Below, piece after piece: positions 6,223 to 11,755 of a stretch of DNA of 11,755 nucleotides; within the stretch, counting starts at the first letter, position 1; each line of letters opens with the position of its first letter. This DNA comes from Planctomycetaceae bacterium (GTDB lineage: Bacteria; Planctomycetota; Planctomycetia; Pirellulales; Pirellulaceae). The position numbers and the translations under genes were made by a program. The notes beneath the pieces are model-generated. The model made no database searches. It saw only the letters and a program-made list of their open reading frames with translations, and was not told the origin of the DNA. The stretch lies in NCBI GenBank assembly GCA_002702965.1, contig PADE01000194.1:3553-15307 (forward strand). Reading direction: 5' to 3'.

Positions 6223-7365
6223 ATGACCGACCGGCTGCGGCGAACGTTTCGTGCGTCCTGGTCCACGGCTGCTGGCGTTGCGGCACCGCGGTGGCTCGAG
6301 ATGCTTGTGGTGTTGGTCACCTTTTGCGTGGCCGGCTCCGGGCCGGCCGAGGCGCCGAACGAGCCGCCTCGGTCCGCTCGCCCCCTGACTGTAATGGTCC
6401 CGATGCGCGACGGAGTCAAGCTCTCGACGGTCATCTTTGTGCCTCCGGGCGATGCGCCAAGGCCGGCGATCCTGCACCGCACGCCTTATGGAAAAAGCCG
6501 CAGCGGCACACGCTATGTCCGCGCGGGGTACGCCTATGTTTCACAAGACCAGCGGGGTCGAGGTGGTTCGCAGGGCGTGTACCAACCTCACGAGTCGGAA
6601 ATCGAAGACGGATACGATACGGTCGAGTGGGTCGCGTCCCAAACCTGGTGCAACGGAAAGGTGGGAATGACAGGGACCTCCGCACCGGGCATCGCCGCAA
6701 ACCTCGCCGCGGCTGCCGCACCTCCGCACCTGACGGCGGCGTTTGTTCGTGTCGCCCCGCACAGTCTGTTTTACGAGGGGCGTTTTATCGGCGGCGTGTT
6801 CAAGGAGGCCGATACGGGCAATTGGATGCGTCGACAGGGAGTTAGCGAGGAGGCCATCACGGCCTACAAGAAACGCGTCGTTCTGGATGAACGATGGAAA
6901 CGGACCGATCTGGTTTTTCATCGCCACCAGATTCGTATACCCATCTACAACGCGGGCGGTTGGTACGATTTGTTCTGCCTCGGGAACGTGTCGAATTTCC
7001 AGTTCCTTCAGGAGCGCGGTCACGCCGATGCGCGCGGGAAACAACGGTTGATGATGGGACCGGTCGGGCACGGCCGGCTGCGGGGAGATCTGGCGTACCC
7101 GAGCGCGCGCCCCGAGTCCGACGAAGAAGTGCGATTTTTCGACCACTGGTTGCGAGGAGCTGACAACGGCGTGTCACGCGAGCCGCCCGTAAAATACTAC
7201 ATGATGGCGGCGGCGCGGCTCCCCATCCGCAAAGAACGGCTGGCGAACGGCGCAAACATGGCCACCCAAGGCGAGCCATCCGGCCCGATTTTACTTAACC
7301 CAAGGGCTCGGGATCACACGGGTGAAACCGACATCTGGCAGCGGTTCTACCGGTTACACGTTTGA
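6223..7365 (+). CDS. CocE/NonD-type exported serine hydrolase, N-terminal part (frameshifted)
   Basis: First part of an X-Pro dipeptidyl-peptidase/cocaine-esterase-like hydrolase. A charged start and hydrophobic segment (about 25-44, ending AEA) act as a signal peptide, so the protein is exported. The catalytic alpha/beta domain shows VPMRDGVKL (59-67), TPYGK with oxyanion Tyr89, QDQRGRGGSQG (109-118), the nucleophile motif GTSAPG with Ser153, GGWYDLF with Asp249, and GPVGHG with His283. The Tyr often found after the nucleophile Ser is replaced by Ala. The frame is true up to about residue 333 (near 7221); the last roughly 46 codons to the stop at 7365 are out of frame, and the homologous sequence continues in another frame. 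ATG 6223 is preferred over GTG 6211 because a GGGA lies 6 nt upstream. The gene follows the MFS transporter by 117 nt. Substrate may be an ester, amide or peptide. Confidence 0.88.
   Translation: MTDRLRRTFRASWSTAAGVAAPRWLEMLVVLVTFCVAGSGPAEAPNEPPRSARPLTVMVPMRDGVKLSTVIFVPPGDAPRPAILHRTPYGKSRSGTRYVRAGYAYVSQDQRGRGGSQGVYQPHESEIEDGYDTVEWVASQTWCNGKVGMTGTSAPGIAANLAAAAAPPHLTAAFVRVAPHSLFYEGRFIGGVFKEADTGNWMRRQGVSEEAITAYKKRVVLDERWKRTDLVFHRHQIRIPIYNAGGWYDLFCLGNVSNFQFLQERGHADARGKQRLMMGPVGHGRLRGDLAYPSARPESDEEVRFFDHWLRGADNGVSREPPVKYYMMAAARLPIRKERLANGANMATQGEPSGPILLNPRARDHTGETDIWQRFYRLHV
7207..7231 (+). other. Frameshift site in the CocE-type hydrolase
   Basis: The reading frame must skip one base here. Up to YYMMAAA the first frame matches the family. 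Immediately after, the frame shifted by one reads SAKNGWRTAQTWPPKASH and then RFYL, a typical CocE linker. Removing one C from the run CCCC at 7221-7224 joins both frames without a stop and gives a 561-residue protein of normal family length. Either a homopolymer sequencing or assembly error or a genuine disabling mutation would look like this. Confidence 0.85.
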
Positions 7366-7909
7366 TCCTCAAAACCCGGTTCCGACCAAGGGTGGACTGA
7401 ACTTGACGCTCCCGCTGGGGCCCATCGATCAACGGGAGATCGGCCAGCGCTTGGATTACCTCCGTTTTCAGAGCGAGCCACTCAAGAGAGATCTCGTGGT
7501 CGCCGGGAAGATCGATCTGCGGCTCTGGGCGGCGACCGACGGACCAGATACCGATTTCATGGTCAAGCTGGTCGACGTGTACCCGGACGGGTATGAGGCC
7601 TTGGTGCTCGATACGGCGTTGCGCACCCGGTACCGTTTCGGCAGACGGTCTGAAGATGTCAAGATGATGGTGCCGAACCAACCGGAGGAGATGACGATCG
7701 ACATGTGGCATACGGCAATTACGTTCGAACAGGGACATCGACTGGCGGTCCACATCGCATCCAGCAACAGTCCGCGTTTTGAAGTGAATCCCAACACCGG
7801 TGAGGCTCCGGGCGGCGATCACCTGTCCCCGCGCGCGGCGATCAACACGATATTTCACAACGCCGAGCGACCGACGTCGCTTGTGATGTCGGTTCTTTCG
7901 TCCCAGTAA
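7223..7909 (+). CDS. CocE/NonD-type hydrolase, C-terminal jelly-roll part (frameshift continuation)
   Basis: Continuation of the hydrolase in the shifted frame, 228 residues. It begins PSAKNGWRTAQTWPP, then RFYLTQGLG, YTFDPQNPVPTKGG, and the beta-sandwich domain of X-Pro dipeptidyl peptidases with LRLWAATDGPDTDFMVKLVDVYPDG and TIDMWHTAITFEQGHRLAVHIASSNSPRF. All these are signature features of the CocE C-terminal domain, which packs on the catalytic domain. The frame is open from 7205. A GTG at 7322 could be called as a start by gene finders, but it lies inside the conserved YTFDPQNPVPT lead-in and has no good Shine-Dalgarno. On its own this segment has no catalytic residues. It is best read as one gene with 6223-7221. 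Confidence 0.87.
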   Translation, partial: PSAKNGWRTAQTWPPKASHPARFYLTQGLGITRVKPTSGSGSTGYTFDPQNPVPTKGGLNLTLPLGPIDQREIGQRLDYLRFQSEPLKRDLVVAGKIDLRLWAATDGPDTDFMVKLVDVYPDGYEALVLDTALRTRYRFGRRSEDVKMMVPNQPEEMTIDMWHTAITFEQGHRLAVHIASSNSPRFEVNPNTGEAPGGDHLSPRAAINTIFHNAERPTSLVMSVLSSQ

Positions 7910-7934
7910 CCTCCGCCCGCGGTGATCATCCTGA

Positions 7935-7958
7935 CGACCGAGCTGACGGTCGCCTTTT
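7935..7958 (+). terminator. Weak intrinsic terminator candidate after the CocE gene
   Basis: CGACCG (7935-7940), loop AGCTGA, and CGGTCG (7947-7952) form a perfect 6-bp stem followed by CC and four Ts. The stem is short, so termination may be partial, and the next gene on the same strand starts 28 nt later. Confidence 0.4.
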
Positions 7959-7985
7959 GGCTCAGATAACGAATGGGAGAATGAC

Positions 7986-8951
7986 ATGAACCGTTTCCGT
8001 TTTGCCTGGCTGGCAGTGGCGCTGTTCGCGTTGAGTCCGGCGTTTGCCATTGGCCAGCGCGCGTTTACTCCGCCGGAGGGGATCGCGTTTAAGCGCGTTA
8101 CGATCACGAGCGAGGGCACTCGCATGGTCGGTGAGACCTTCTCGCTGCTGTCCCATGGTGGAAAAAAACGACCGACGATTGTCATGTGTCACGGCTGGGG
8201 AGGTACCGCCGCGGGGTTGCGCCGCGACGCCGTGGTGTTCGCACGGGGCGGCTATTTCGTGGTGACGTTCGACTACCGTGGCTGGGGCGCGAGTGATGCC
8301 CGGGTAGTGTTGGTGGGTCCGGCGCCGAAGGAGAAACAGGAGGGCGCGTTCACCGCCCAGGTGAGGGAAGTCCGTGGAGTCGTCGACCCTATCGATCAAA
8401 CCACAGATCTTCTCAACACGGTCCATTGGGTGCACGGTGAGGCGCAGTGTGATGCCGACAAGATCGGTCTCTGGGGCAGCAGCTATTCGGGAGGCCACGT
8501 TGTTTACGCAGCTGCGCGTGATCAGCGCATCAAGGCGACGGTGAGCCAGGTCGCGGCGTTTGATAGCCGCTGGGTGATTGCCAATGAGCAGGCCCGCCAG
8601 GCGACGTTTGCAAAGGCCACCCAGCGGGCCCGCGGAGAGGCCGGTTACCCGAAGCCCTTTGCCCGAGAACTAGGGAACCTAATCGGCGCGCCGATTCGGG
8701 AACGGATGATCAACTATGCGCCTGTCGAGGACGCCGGTAAGGCGCCGAACTGCGCCATGCTGTTTGTGATCGCCGAGAACGAGGAGTTGTTCGACAACGC
8801 CGACCATGGAATCCTCGCGCACAAGCGTGCCCGTGGGCCCAAGAAACTGATTGTGGTCGAGGGGATTCAGCACTACGGCATCTACCGTGAAAAACGCGCC
8901 CACGCCCAACAGTTGGCGCTGGCGTGGTATGACGAGCACCTCAAGCCGTAA
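7986..8951 (+). CDS. Exported alpha/beta hydrolase
   Basis: Secreted or periplasmic hydrolase of 321 residues. A signal peptide spans 1-21 (FAWLAVALFALSPAFA). The alpha/beta core shows TIVMCHGWGG (64-73, oxyanion region), VVTFDYRGWGASD (92-104), nucleophile motif GSSYSGG (164-170) with Ser166, a candidate acid in AENEELFDN (263-271), and His296 in EGIQHYGIY. The arrangement resembles dienelactone hydrolase or X-Pro-peptidase-like hydrolases (DUF-type alpha/beta hydrolases) rather than lipases. Start ATG 7986 has GGGAGA at 7975-7980, 5 nt upstream. It follows the CocE-type hydrolase on the same strand by 76 nt, so both may be exported to act on related ester or amide substrates. Substrate unknown. 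Confidence 0.9.
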   Translation: MNRFRFAWLAVALFALSPAFAIGQRAFTPPEGIAFKRVTITSEGTRMVGETFSLLSHGGKKRPTIVMCHGWGGTAAGLRRDAVVFARGGYFVVTFDYRGWGASDARVVLVGPAPKEKQEGAFTAQVREVRGVVDPIDQTTDLLNTVHWVHGEAQCDADKIGLWGSSYSGGHVVYAAARDQRIKATVSQVAAFDSRWVIANEQARQATFAKATQRARGEAGYPKPFARELGNLIGAPIRERMINYAPVEDAGKAPNCAMLFVIAENEELFDNADHGILAHKRARGPKKLIVVEGIQHYGIYREKRAHAQQLALAWYDEHLKP

Positions 8952-9097
8952 GTCGTGCGGTCCGCAGGCGACGTGAGCCAAGCCGCTGAACTCCAGCCGG
9001 TGGAGGTGATGGCGGGGGCGGTGCGGCTTGCCGTGCGGTGCCGAGCAGTCGTACCTCAGCGTGAAGGAATCCCGGTCTGTCGAGTCGTACGCGACCT

Positions 9098-10243
9098 CTA
9101 CAATCCCATCCGTTTGGCGATGATCGACTTCATCACCTCGTTGGAACCGGCAAAAATTGACTCCACTCGACTGTCGGTGAAGGCTTTGGAGATCGGGTAT
9201 TCCTTCATGTACCCGTAGCCGCCAAAGAACTGCATACACTCGTTGACGACTCGGAAGTGCATATCGGTGACCCACCATTTGGCCATCGAGGTTTCCATTT
9301 CGATCGATTCGCCCGCCATGTGGGCCTCGACCAGTCGATCGAGGAACGTGCGGCCGAGTTGGACTTGGGTCGCCGCTTCGGCCAGCGTGAAACGCGTGTT
9401 CTGAAACTTGCTGACCGGCCGTCCGAAGACTTCCCGACCTTGACAGTACTCGACGGTATGCTCGATTGCCCACTCGGCTCCCGCTTGTGAGGCTAGGCTC
9501 GTGACCAATCGTTCCTCCTGGAGATTCTCCATCAGGTAGTAGAATCCCTGCCCCTCTTCGCCCAGTAGGTTCGTTCGGTCGACGCGGCAATTTTCGAACC
9601 AAAGTTCGGCCGTATCGCTCGCATGCCGCCCGATCTTCTCCAGGTTCCGCCCCTTCTGAAACCCCTCGGTACCCTCTTCGACTACGAACAGGCTGATTCC
9701 GCGATGCGGCGGGTCGGCTTCTGGATCGGTCTTGCAAGCGACAATCACTAGGTTGCAGATTTGGCCGTTCGAGATGAATGTCTTCTGCCCATTGATCAGG
9801 TAACCGTCGCCGTCGCGAACCGCGCGGGTGCGGATTCCAGCGAGGTCGGACCCGGCTGTTGGCTCGGTCATGGCAATGGCGGTGATCGTCTCGCCAGTGA
9901 CACAACCGGGTAACCAGCGTCGTTTCTGTTCCGCGGTGCCGAAGCGGTCGAGATAGGGAACCGCGATGCGCTCATGCAAACGGAAATTGGGGGCGGCCAG
10001 GCAGCGGTGAGCCATGGCCTCGATGGTCACTACCGAATAGATGAAGTCTGCCCCACTGCCGCCGTATGCGTCGTCAACCCAAGGGCAAAGAAAGCCGTAT
10101 TCGCCTGCTTTTCGCCAGACCTCGGCACTGACTTGTCCCTCTGTTTCCCACTTCTGTTGGTTGGGGACGACCTCGCGGTCGAGAAAGGTGGTGAAGGCCT
10201 CCCGGTAGAGTTCGTGTTCCTTGCTGAACAGGGTCCGCTTCAT
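9098..10243 (-). CDS. Acyl-CoA dehydrogenase
   Basis: FAD-dependent acyl-CoA dehydrogenase of 381 residues, the usual size, catalysing alpha,beta-desaturation of an acyl-CoA with transfer of electrons to ETF. Visible landmarks are AMTEPTAGSDL (124-134, flavin and substrate contact), TFISNG (155-160), GREVFGRPVSKFQ (269-281), and QFFGGYGYMKEYP (338-350). The position of the medium-chain catalytic Glu carries Ala365 (IFAGSNE), while LQEERL (241-246) offers Glu244 at the site used by isovaleryl-CoA and long-chain enzymes. That suggests a branched-chain, long-chain or unusual substrate. It starts 16 nt downstream of the SDR gene on the same strand, so the two form an operon-like pair of consecutive beta-oxidation steps. 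No strong Shine-Dalgarno precedes ATG 10243; translation may be coupled. Confidence 0.94.
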   Translation of the reverse strand: MKRTLFSKEHELYREAFTTFLDREVVPNQQKWETEGQVSAEVWRKAGEYGFLCPWVDDAYGGSGADFIYSVVTIEAMAHRCLAAPNFRLHERIAVPYLDRFGTAEQKRRWLPGCVTGETITAIAMTEPTAGSDLAGIRTRAVRDGDGYLINGQKTFISNGQICNLVIVACKTDPEADPPHRGISLFVVEEGTEGFQKGRNLEKIGRHASDTAELWFENCRVDRTNLLGEEGQGFYYLMENLQEERLVTSLASQAGAEWAIEHTVEYCQGREVFGRPVSKFQNTRFTLAEAATQVQLGRTFLDRLVEAHMAGESIEMETSMAKWWVTDMHFRVVNECMQFFGGYGYMKEYPISKAFTDSRVESIFAGSNEVMKSIIAKRMGL

Positions 10244-10259
10244 AACGCTTCACACAGTC

Positions 10260-11027
10260 TTATTTAGGGCTCATCCGCAGCGCTCCGTCCAACCGGATGG
10301 TCTCGCCGTTGAGGTAGGGATTGGTAATGATTTGTTCGACCAGCAAAGCGTACTCGAGCGGATCTCCCAGTCGCCGCGGGTGCGGAATTGCCTCGGCGAG
10401 AGCCCGTTTCCTTGCCTCTGGCAATTGGCCCAGCAGAGGGGTGTCGAAGGTCCCCGGGCAAATGGTGCAACAGCGGATACCCAAGGATGCGAGATCGCGA
10501 GCGATCGGCAGCGTCATCCCGACAATCCCACCCTTCGATGCCGCGTAGGCAGCTTGCCCGATCTGCCCATCGAAAGCCGCGATCGAAGAGGTGTTTACGA
10601 TCACCCCGCGGCATCCGTGCTCATCGGGTTGGTTGTCTGCCATCTTGAAAGCGGCTTGGCTGAGCACCGAAAAGGTGCCGAATACGTTGACGCTGACGAC
10701 GCGTCTAAAGTCTGACAGATCGTGCGGAGAGTCCCGGCGCACGGTCCGCGCGCTGACACCGATGCCTGCGCAGTTGACGACGATTTCGATGCGGTCAAAG
10801 GCATCGACCGCGCGATCGACCGCGGCCGCCACCTGTTCCTCATTCGTGACGTCGCCCGCTGAGAAGGCGACTTTGTCTCCGAGTTGGTTTGACAGCGCCT
10901 CGCCGCGCACCTCGTCGCGATCGAGCACAGTGACCTTGGCGCCCCGTTCGACGAGTCGTCTGACGGTTGCCTCTCCCAAGCCCGAAGCGCCACCAGCCAC
11001 GACCGCGACACGTCCTTCGATTTGCAT
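10260..11027 (-). CDS. Short-chain dehydrogenase, HSD10-like 3-hydroxyacyl-CoA dehydrogenase
   Basis: Classical SDR of 255 residues. It has the nucleotide motif GGASGLG (12-18) and Asp36 at the end of strand 2, pointing to NAD rather than NADP. NCAG (85-88), Asn114, Ser148, Tyr161 and Lys165 (YAASK) form the catalytic set. PGTFDTPLL (191-199) and the C-terminus NPYLNGETIRLDGALRMSPK closely follow the type II 3-hydroxyacyl-CoA dehydrogenase (HSD17B10) family, which oxidises 3-hydroxyacyl-CoA, including 2-methyl-branched intermediates of isoleucine breakdown. The acyl-CoA dehydrogenase follows 16 nt after the stop, fitting one catabolic route. A GGGGG run 8 nt before ATG 11027 may serve as ribosome binding site. 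No promoter was clear upstream. Specific substrate is inference. Confidence 0.93.
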   Translation of the reverse strand: MQIEGRVAVVAGGASGLGEATVRRLVERGAKVTVLDRDEVRGEALSNQLGDKVAFSAGDVTNEEQVAAAVDRAVDAFDRIEIVVNCAGIGVSARTVRRDSPHDLSDFRRVVSVNVFGTFSVLSQAAFKMADNQPDEHGCRGVIVNTSSIAAFDGQIGQAAYAASKGGIVGMTLPIARDLASLGIRCCTICPGTFDTPLLGQLPEARKRALAEAIPHPRRLGDPLEYALLVEQIITNPYLNGETIRLDGALRMSPK

Positions 11028-11463
11028 GATTTGGCCCCCATCGCTGCGACGCTCAATCGTAACAGCTCAGCCGGAAGGGGACAGCTGCAGGGCCGGTTGC
11101 ACGGGGTAAACGGCAGCGCGATCTGCCCGCCAGTGAAACTCCGAAATGCGTTCATGGCCCACCGCTGGGCCGCGCGCTAGGGGACGGGCGGGGGCGTGGT
11201 TTGACACGTCGCAGCGGGGCAGCGGCTGGAGGTGCGACTGGGCCGGTACGCGGCGCACACCGTCGTCCACGACGTGTGTGATGGGGCCGTTCAAGCGGGC
11301 GTCGGGGCGAGATTGAGCCGTTCACCAGCGCCGCCCAACAACATCGTGGCGGCTCGAGATGTACTTGCGAAGATCCCGCTGATGGGCAGCGCATACCGCT
11401 GCCATCATCGATCAGAGGGCCGGCAGCGCCCGCTGGGCGGCCGGCATGACCCGCTGGGGGTCG
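11028..11463. other. Gene-poor 436-nt region between SDR and pqqA-like genes
   Basis: Several frames stay open across this stretch on both strands, as expected of high GC, but none gives a product I recognise, and none resembles PqqB, PqqC, PqqD or PqqE. It must hold the promoter of the SDR gene, though I see no convincing hexamers. A strong hairpin lies at its right end. Nothing else is evident. Confidence 0.5.
11419..11445 (-). terminator. Strong GC hairpin just downstream of the pqqA-like gene
   Basis: On the plus strand GCCGGC, bulge AG, CGCCC, loop GCT, then GGGCG and GCCGGC give an 11-bp stem with one 2-nt bulge. It starts 18 nt after the stop codon of the minus-strand pqqA-like gene. 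No T-run follows on that strand, so it may be a transcript 3'-end stabiliser, an attenuator or a Rho-assisted terminator rather than a classical intrinsic terminator. Confidence 0.55.
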
Positions 11464-11607
11464 TTACTCGGATGTCTGCCGATCGGTCCGCGGACGAGGC
11501 CGTTCGGACGGGTCGGTTGCCGGACGCACCGTGGAATCGGTATTTGCGTAGGCCGTTACTTCACCACTGAGAGACATCTCGACGAAGTTCGGTTTGGTCC
11601 ACTCCAT
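11464..11607 (-). CDS. pqqA: PqqA-like coenzyme PQQ precursor peptide
   Basis: A 47-residue peptide starting MEWTKPNFVEMSLSGEVTAY. It carries the PqqA hallmarks at exact family spacing: W3, P6, E10 and E16-V-T-A-Y20. In PQQ synthesis the radical SAM enzyme PqqE, with PqqD, links the Glu and Tyr side chains of this E-x-x-x-Y core, which become the PQQ skeleton. E16 and Y20 are the positions in the Methylobacterium peptide. Typical PqqA peptides are about 23-30 residues; here a further 27 residues rich in Pro, Arg, Asp and Thr follow Tyr20, which is unusual. The start has AGGA 8 nt upstream and an in-frame stop 27 nt upstream, so no longer start is possible. No pqqB, C, D or E lies downstream in the window; they may be upstream beyond the edge or elsewhere. 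A GC hairpin follows the stop and a tandem repeat array precedes the gene. Confidence 0.85.
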   Translation of the reverse strand: MEWTKPNFVEMSLSGEVTAYANTDSTVRPATDPSERPRPRTDRQTSE

Positions 11608-11615
11608 GAATAGTA

Positions 11616-11619
11616 TCCT
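11616..11619 (-). promoter_or_regulatory. pqqA: Ribosome binding site of the pqqA-like gene
   Basis: AGGA on the minus strand, 8 nt before ATG 11607. It supports translation of this short gene. Confidence 0.6.
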
Positions 11620-11643
11620 AATCGACTGAACTCAGGGGACCTT

Positions 11644-11755
11644 TACACCAGGATTACACCACTACACCAGGATTACACCACGCTAGTACACCAGGATTAC
11701 ACCACGCTAGTACACCAGGATTACACCACGCTAGTACACCAGGATTACACCACGC
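11644..11755. repeat. 24-bp tandem repeat array reaching the window edge
   Basis: The unit is TACACCAGGAT followed by TACACCACGCTAG. There is a 19-bp incomplete copy at 11644-11662 lacking the last five bases, three identical full copies at 11663-11686, 11687-11710 and 11711-11734, and a cut copy at 11735-11755. Each unit is itself a near-duplication built on TACACCA at alternating 11- and 13-bp steps. Copies are identical, so the array is recent or kept uniform. There are no variable spacers, so it is not a CRISPR. Two plus-strand frames and one minus-strand frame stay open through the unit, but no ATG leads in. It lies 36 nt upstream of the pqqA-like start on the minus strand. It may be a minisatellite or a set of regulator sites. 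Confidence 0.95.

Noticed and set aside
5368..6477. 369-residue minus-strand ORF opposite the MFS gene
   Set aside because: Composition is that of a shadow frame, and the plus strand encodes a clear 12-helix transporter.
8679..9905. 408-residue minus-strand ORF
   Set aside because: It overlaps two well-supported genes in other frames, has no family features and is rich in Arg, His and Pro as expected of a GC-rich shadow frame.
11232..11570. 112-residue plus-strand ORF opposite the pqqA-like gene
   Set aside because: No recognisable motif, no ribosome binding site noted, and it overlaps the better supported pqqA-like gene.
11644..11755. CRISPR array
   Set aside because: Units are head-to-tail identical with no variable spacers, and no cas gene is visible.
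11614..11755. Coding repeat protein through the tandem array on the plus strand
   Set aside because: Two frames stay open with 8-residue periodic peptides, but neither has an ATG or ribosome binding site upstream, and the incomplete first copy changes the frame relative to the rest.

Overview
The window is bacterial chromosomal DNA with high GC, densely coding on both strands. No replication, phage or transposon genes are visible. The best guess for the source is a planctomycete or a similar environmental lineage. The Gfo/Idh/MocA oxidoreductase has the TQLGNQGHS motif and the ANQYLHSSYRDGWTL-type C-terminus common in planctomycetes. A membrane-anchored diheme cytochrome c sits beside a blue-copper protein with a C-terminal regulatory-like domain. 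This assignment is inference from protein families, and other soil or marine groups such as Tectomicrobia or Deltaproteobacteria are not excluded.

Layout. Positions 2-937 (+) hold the 3' part of a Gfo/Idh/MocA oxidoreductase. A doubtful 56-residue ORF follows, then an alpha/beta hydrolase with Cys in the nucleophile position (1112-1831, +). Positions 1944-4462 (-) hold a redox pair: a cupredoxin-type exported protein, then a diheme cytochrome c, separated by 434 nt that contain two hairpins. A divergent intergenic region (4463-4845) carries a nested inverted repeat and a credible promoter. Next comes a plus-strand run of an MFS transporter (TTG start with strong Shine-Dalgarno), a CocE/NonD-type exported hydrolase broken by a +1 frameshift near 7221-7224, and a second exported alpha/beta hydrolase (7986-8951). 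On the minus strand, 11027-9098 is a two-gene unit: an HSD10-like short-chain dehydrogenase followed by an acyl-CoA dehydrogenase, as expected for acyl-CoA beta-oxidation.

The right end holds the most interesting item: an easily missed 47-codon gene on the minus strand (11607-11464) whose product has the hallmarks of PqqA, the peptide precursor of pyrroloquinoline quinone. W3, P6, E10 and E16-V-T-x-Y20 fall at the spacing of the Methylobacterium peptide. It has an unusually long charged C-terminal tail. A strong GC-rich hairpin lies just downstream, no pqqBCDE follows in the window, and directly upstream is a 24-bp tandem repeat array that runs off the window edge.

Functionally the window looks like a catabolic, respiratory neighbourhood: export and uptake of ester or peptide breakdown products (MFS plus two secreted hydrolases), acyl-CoA oxidation, periplasmic electron carriers, and a PQQ precursor that could serve periplasmic quinoprotein dehydrogenases. 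The link between these parts is inference; only the close gene pairs are supported by layout.
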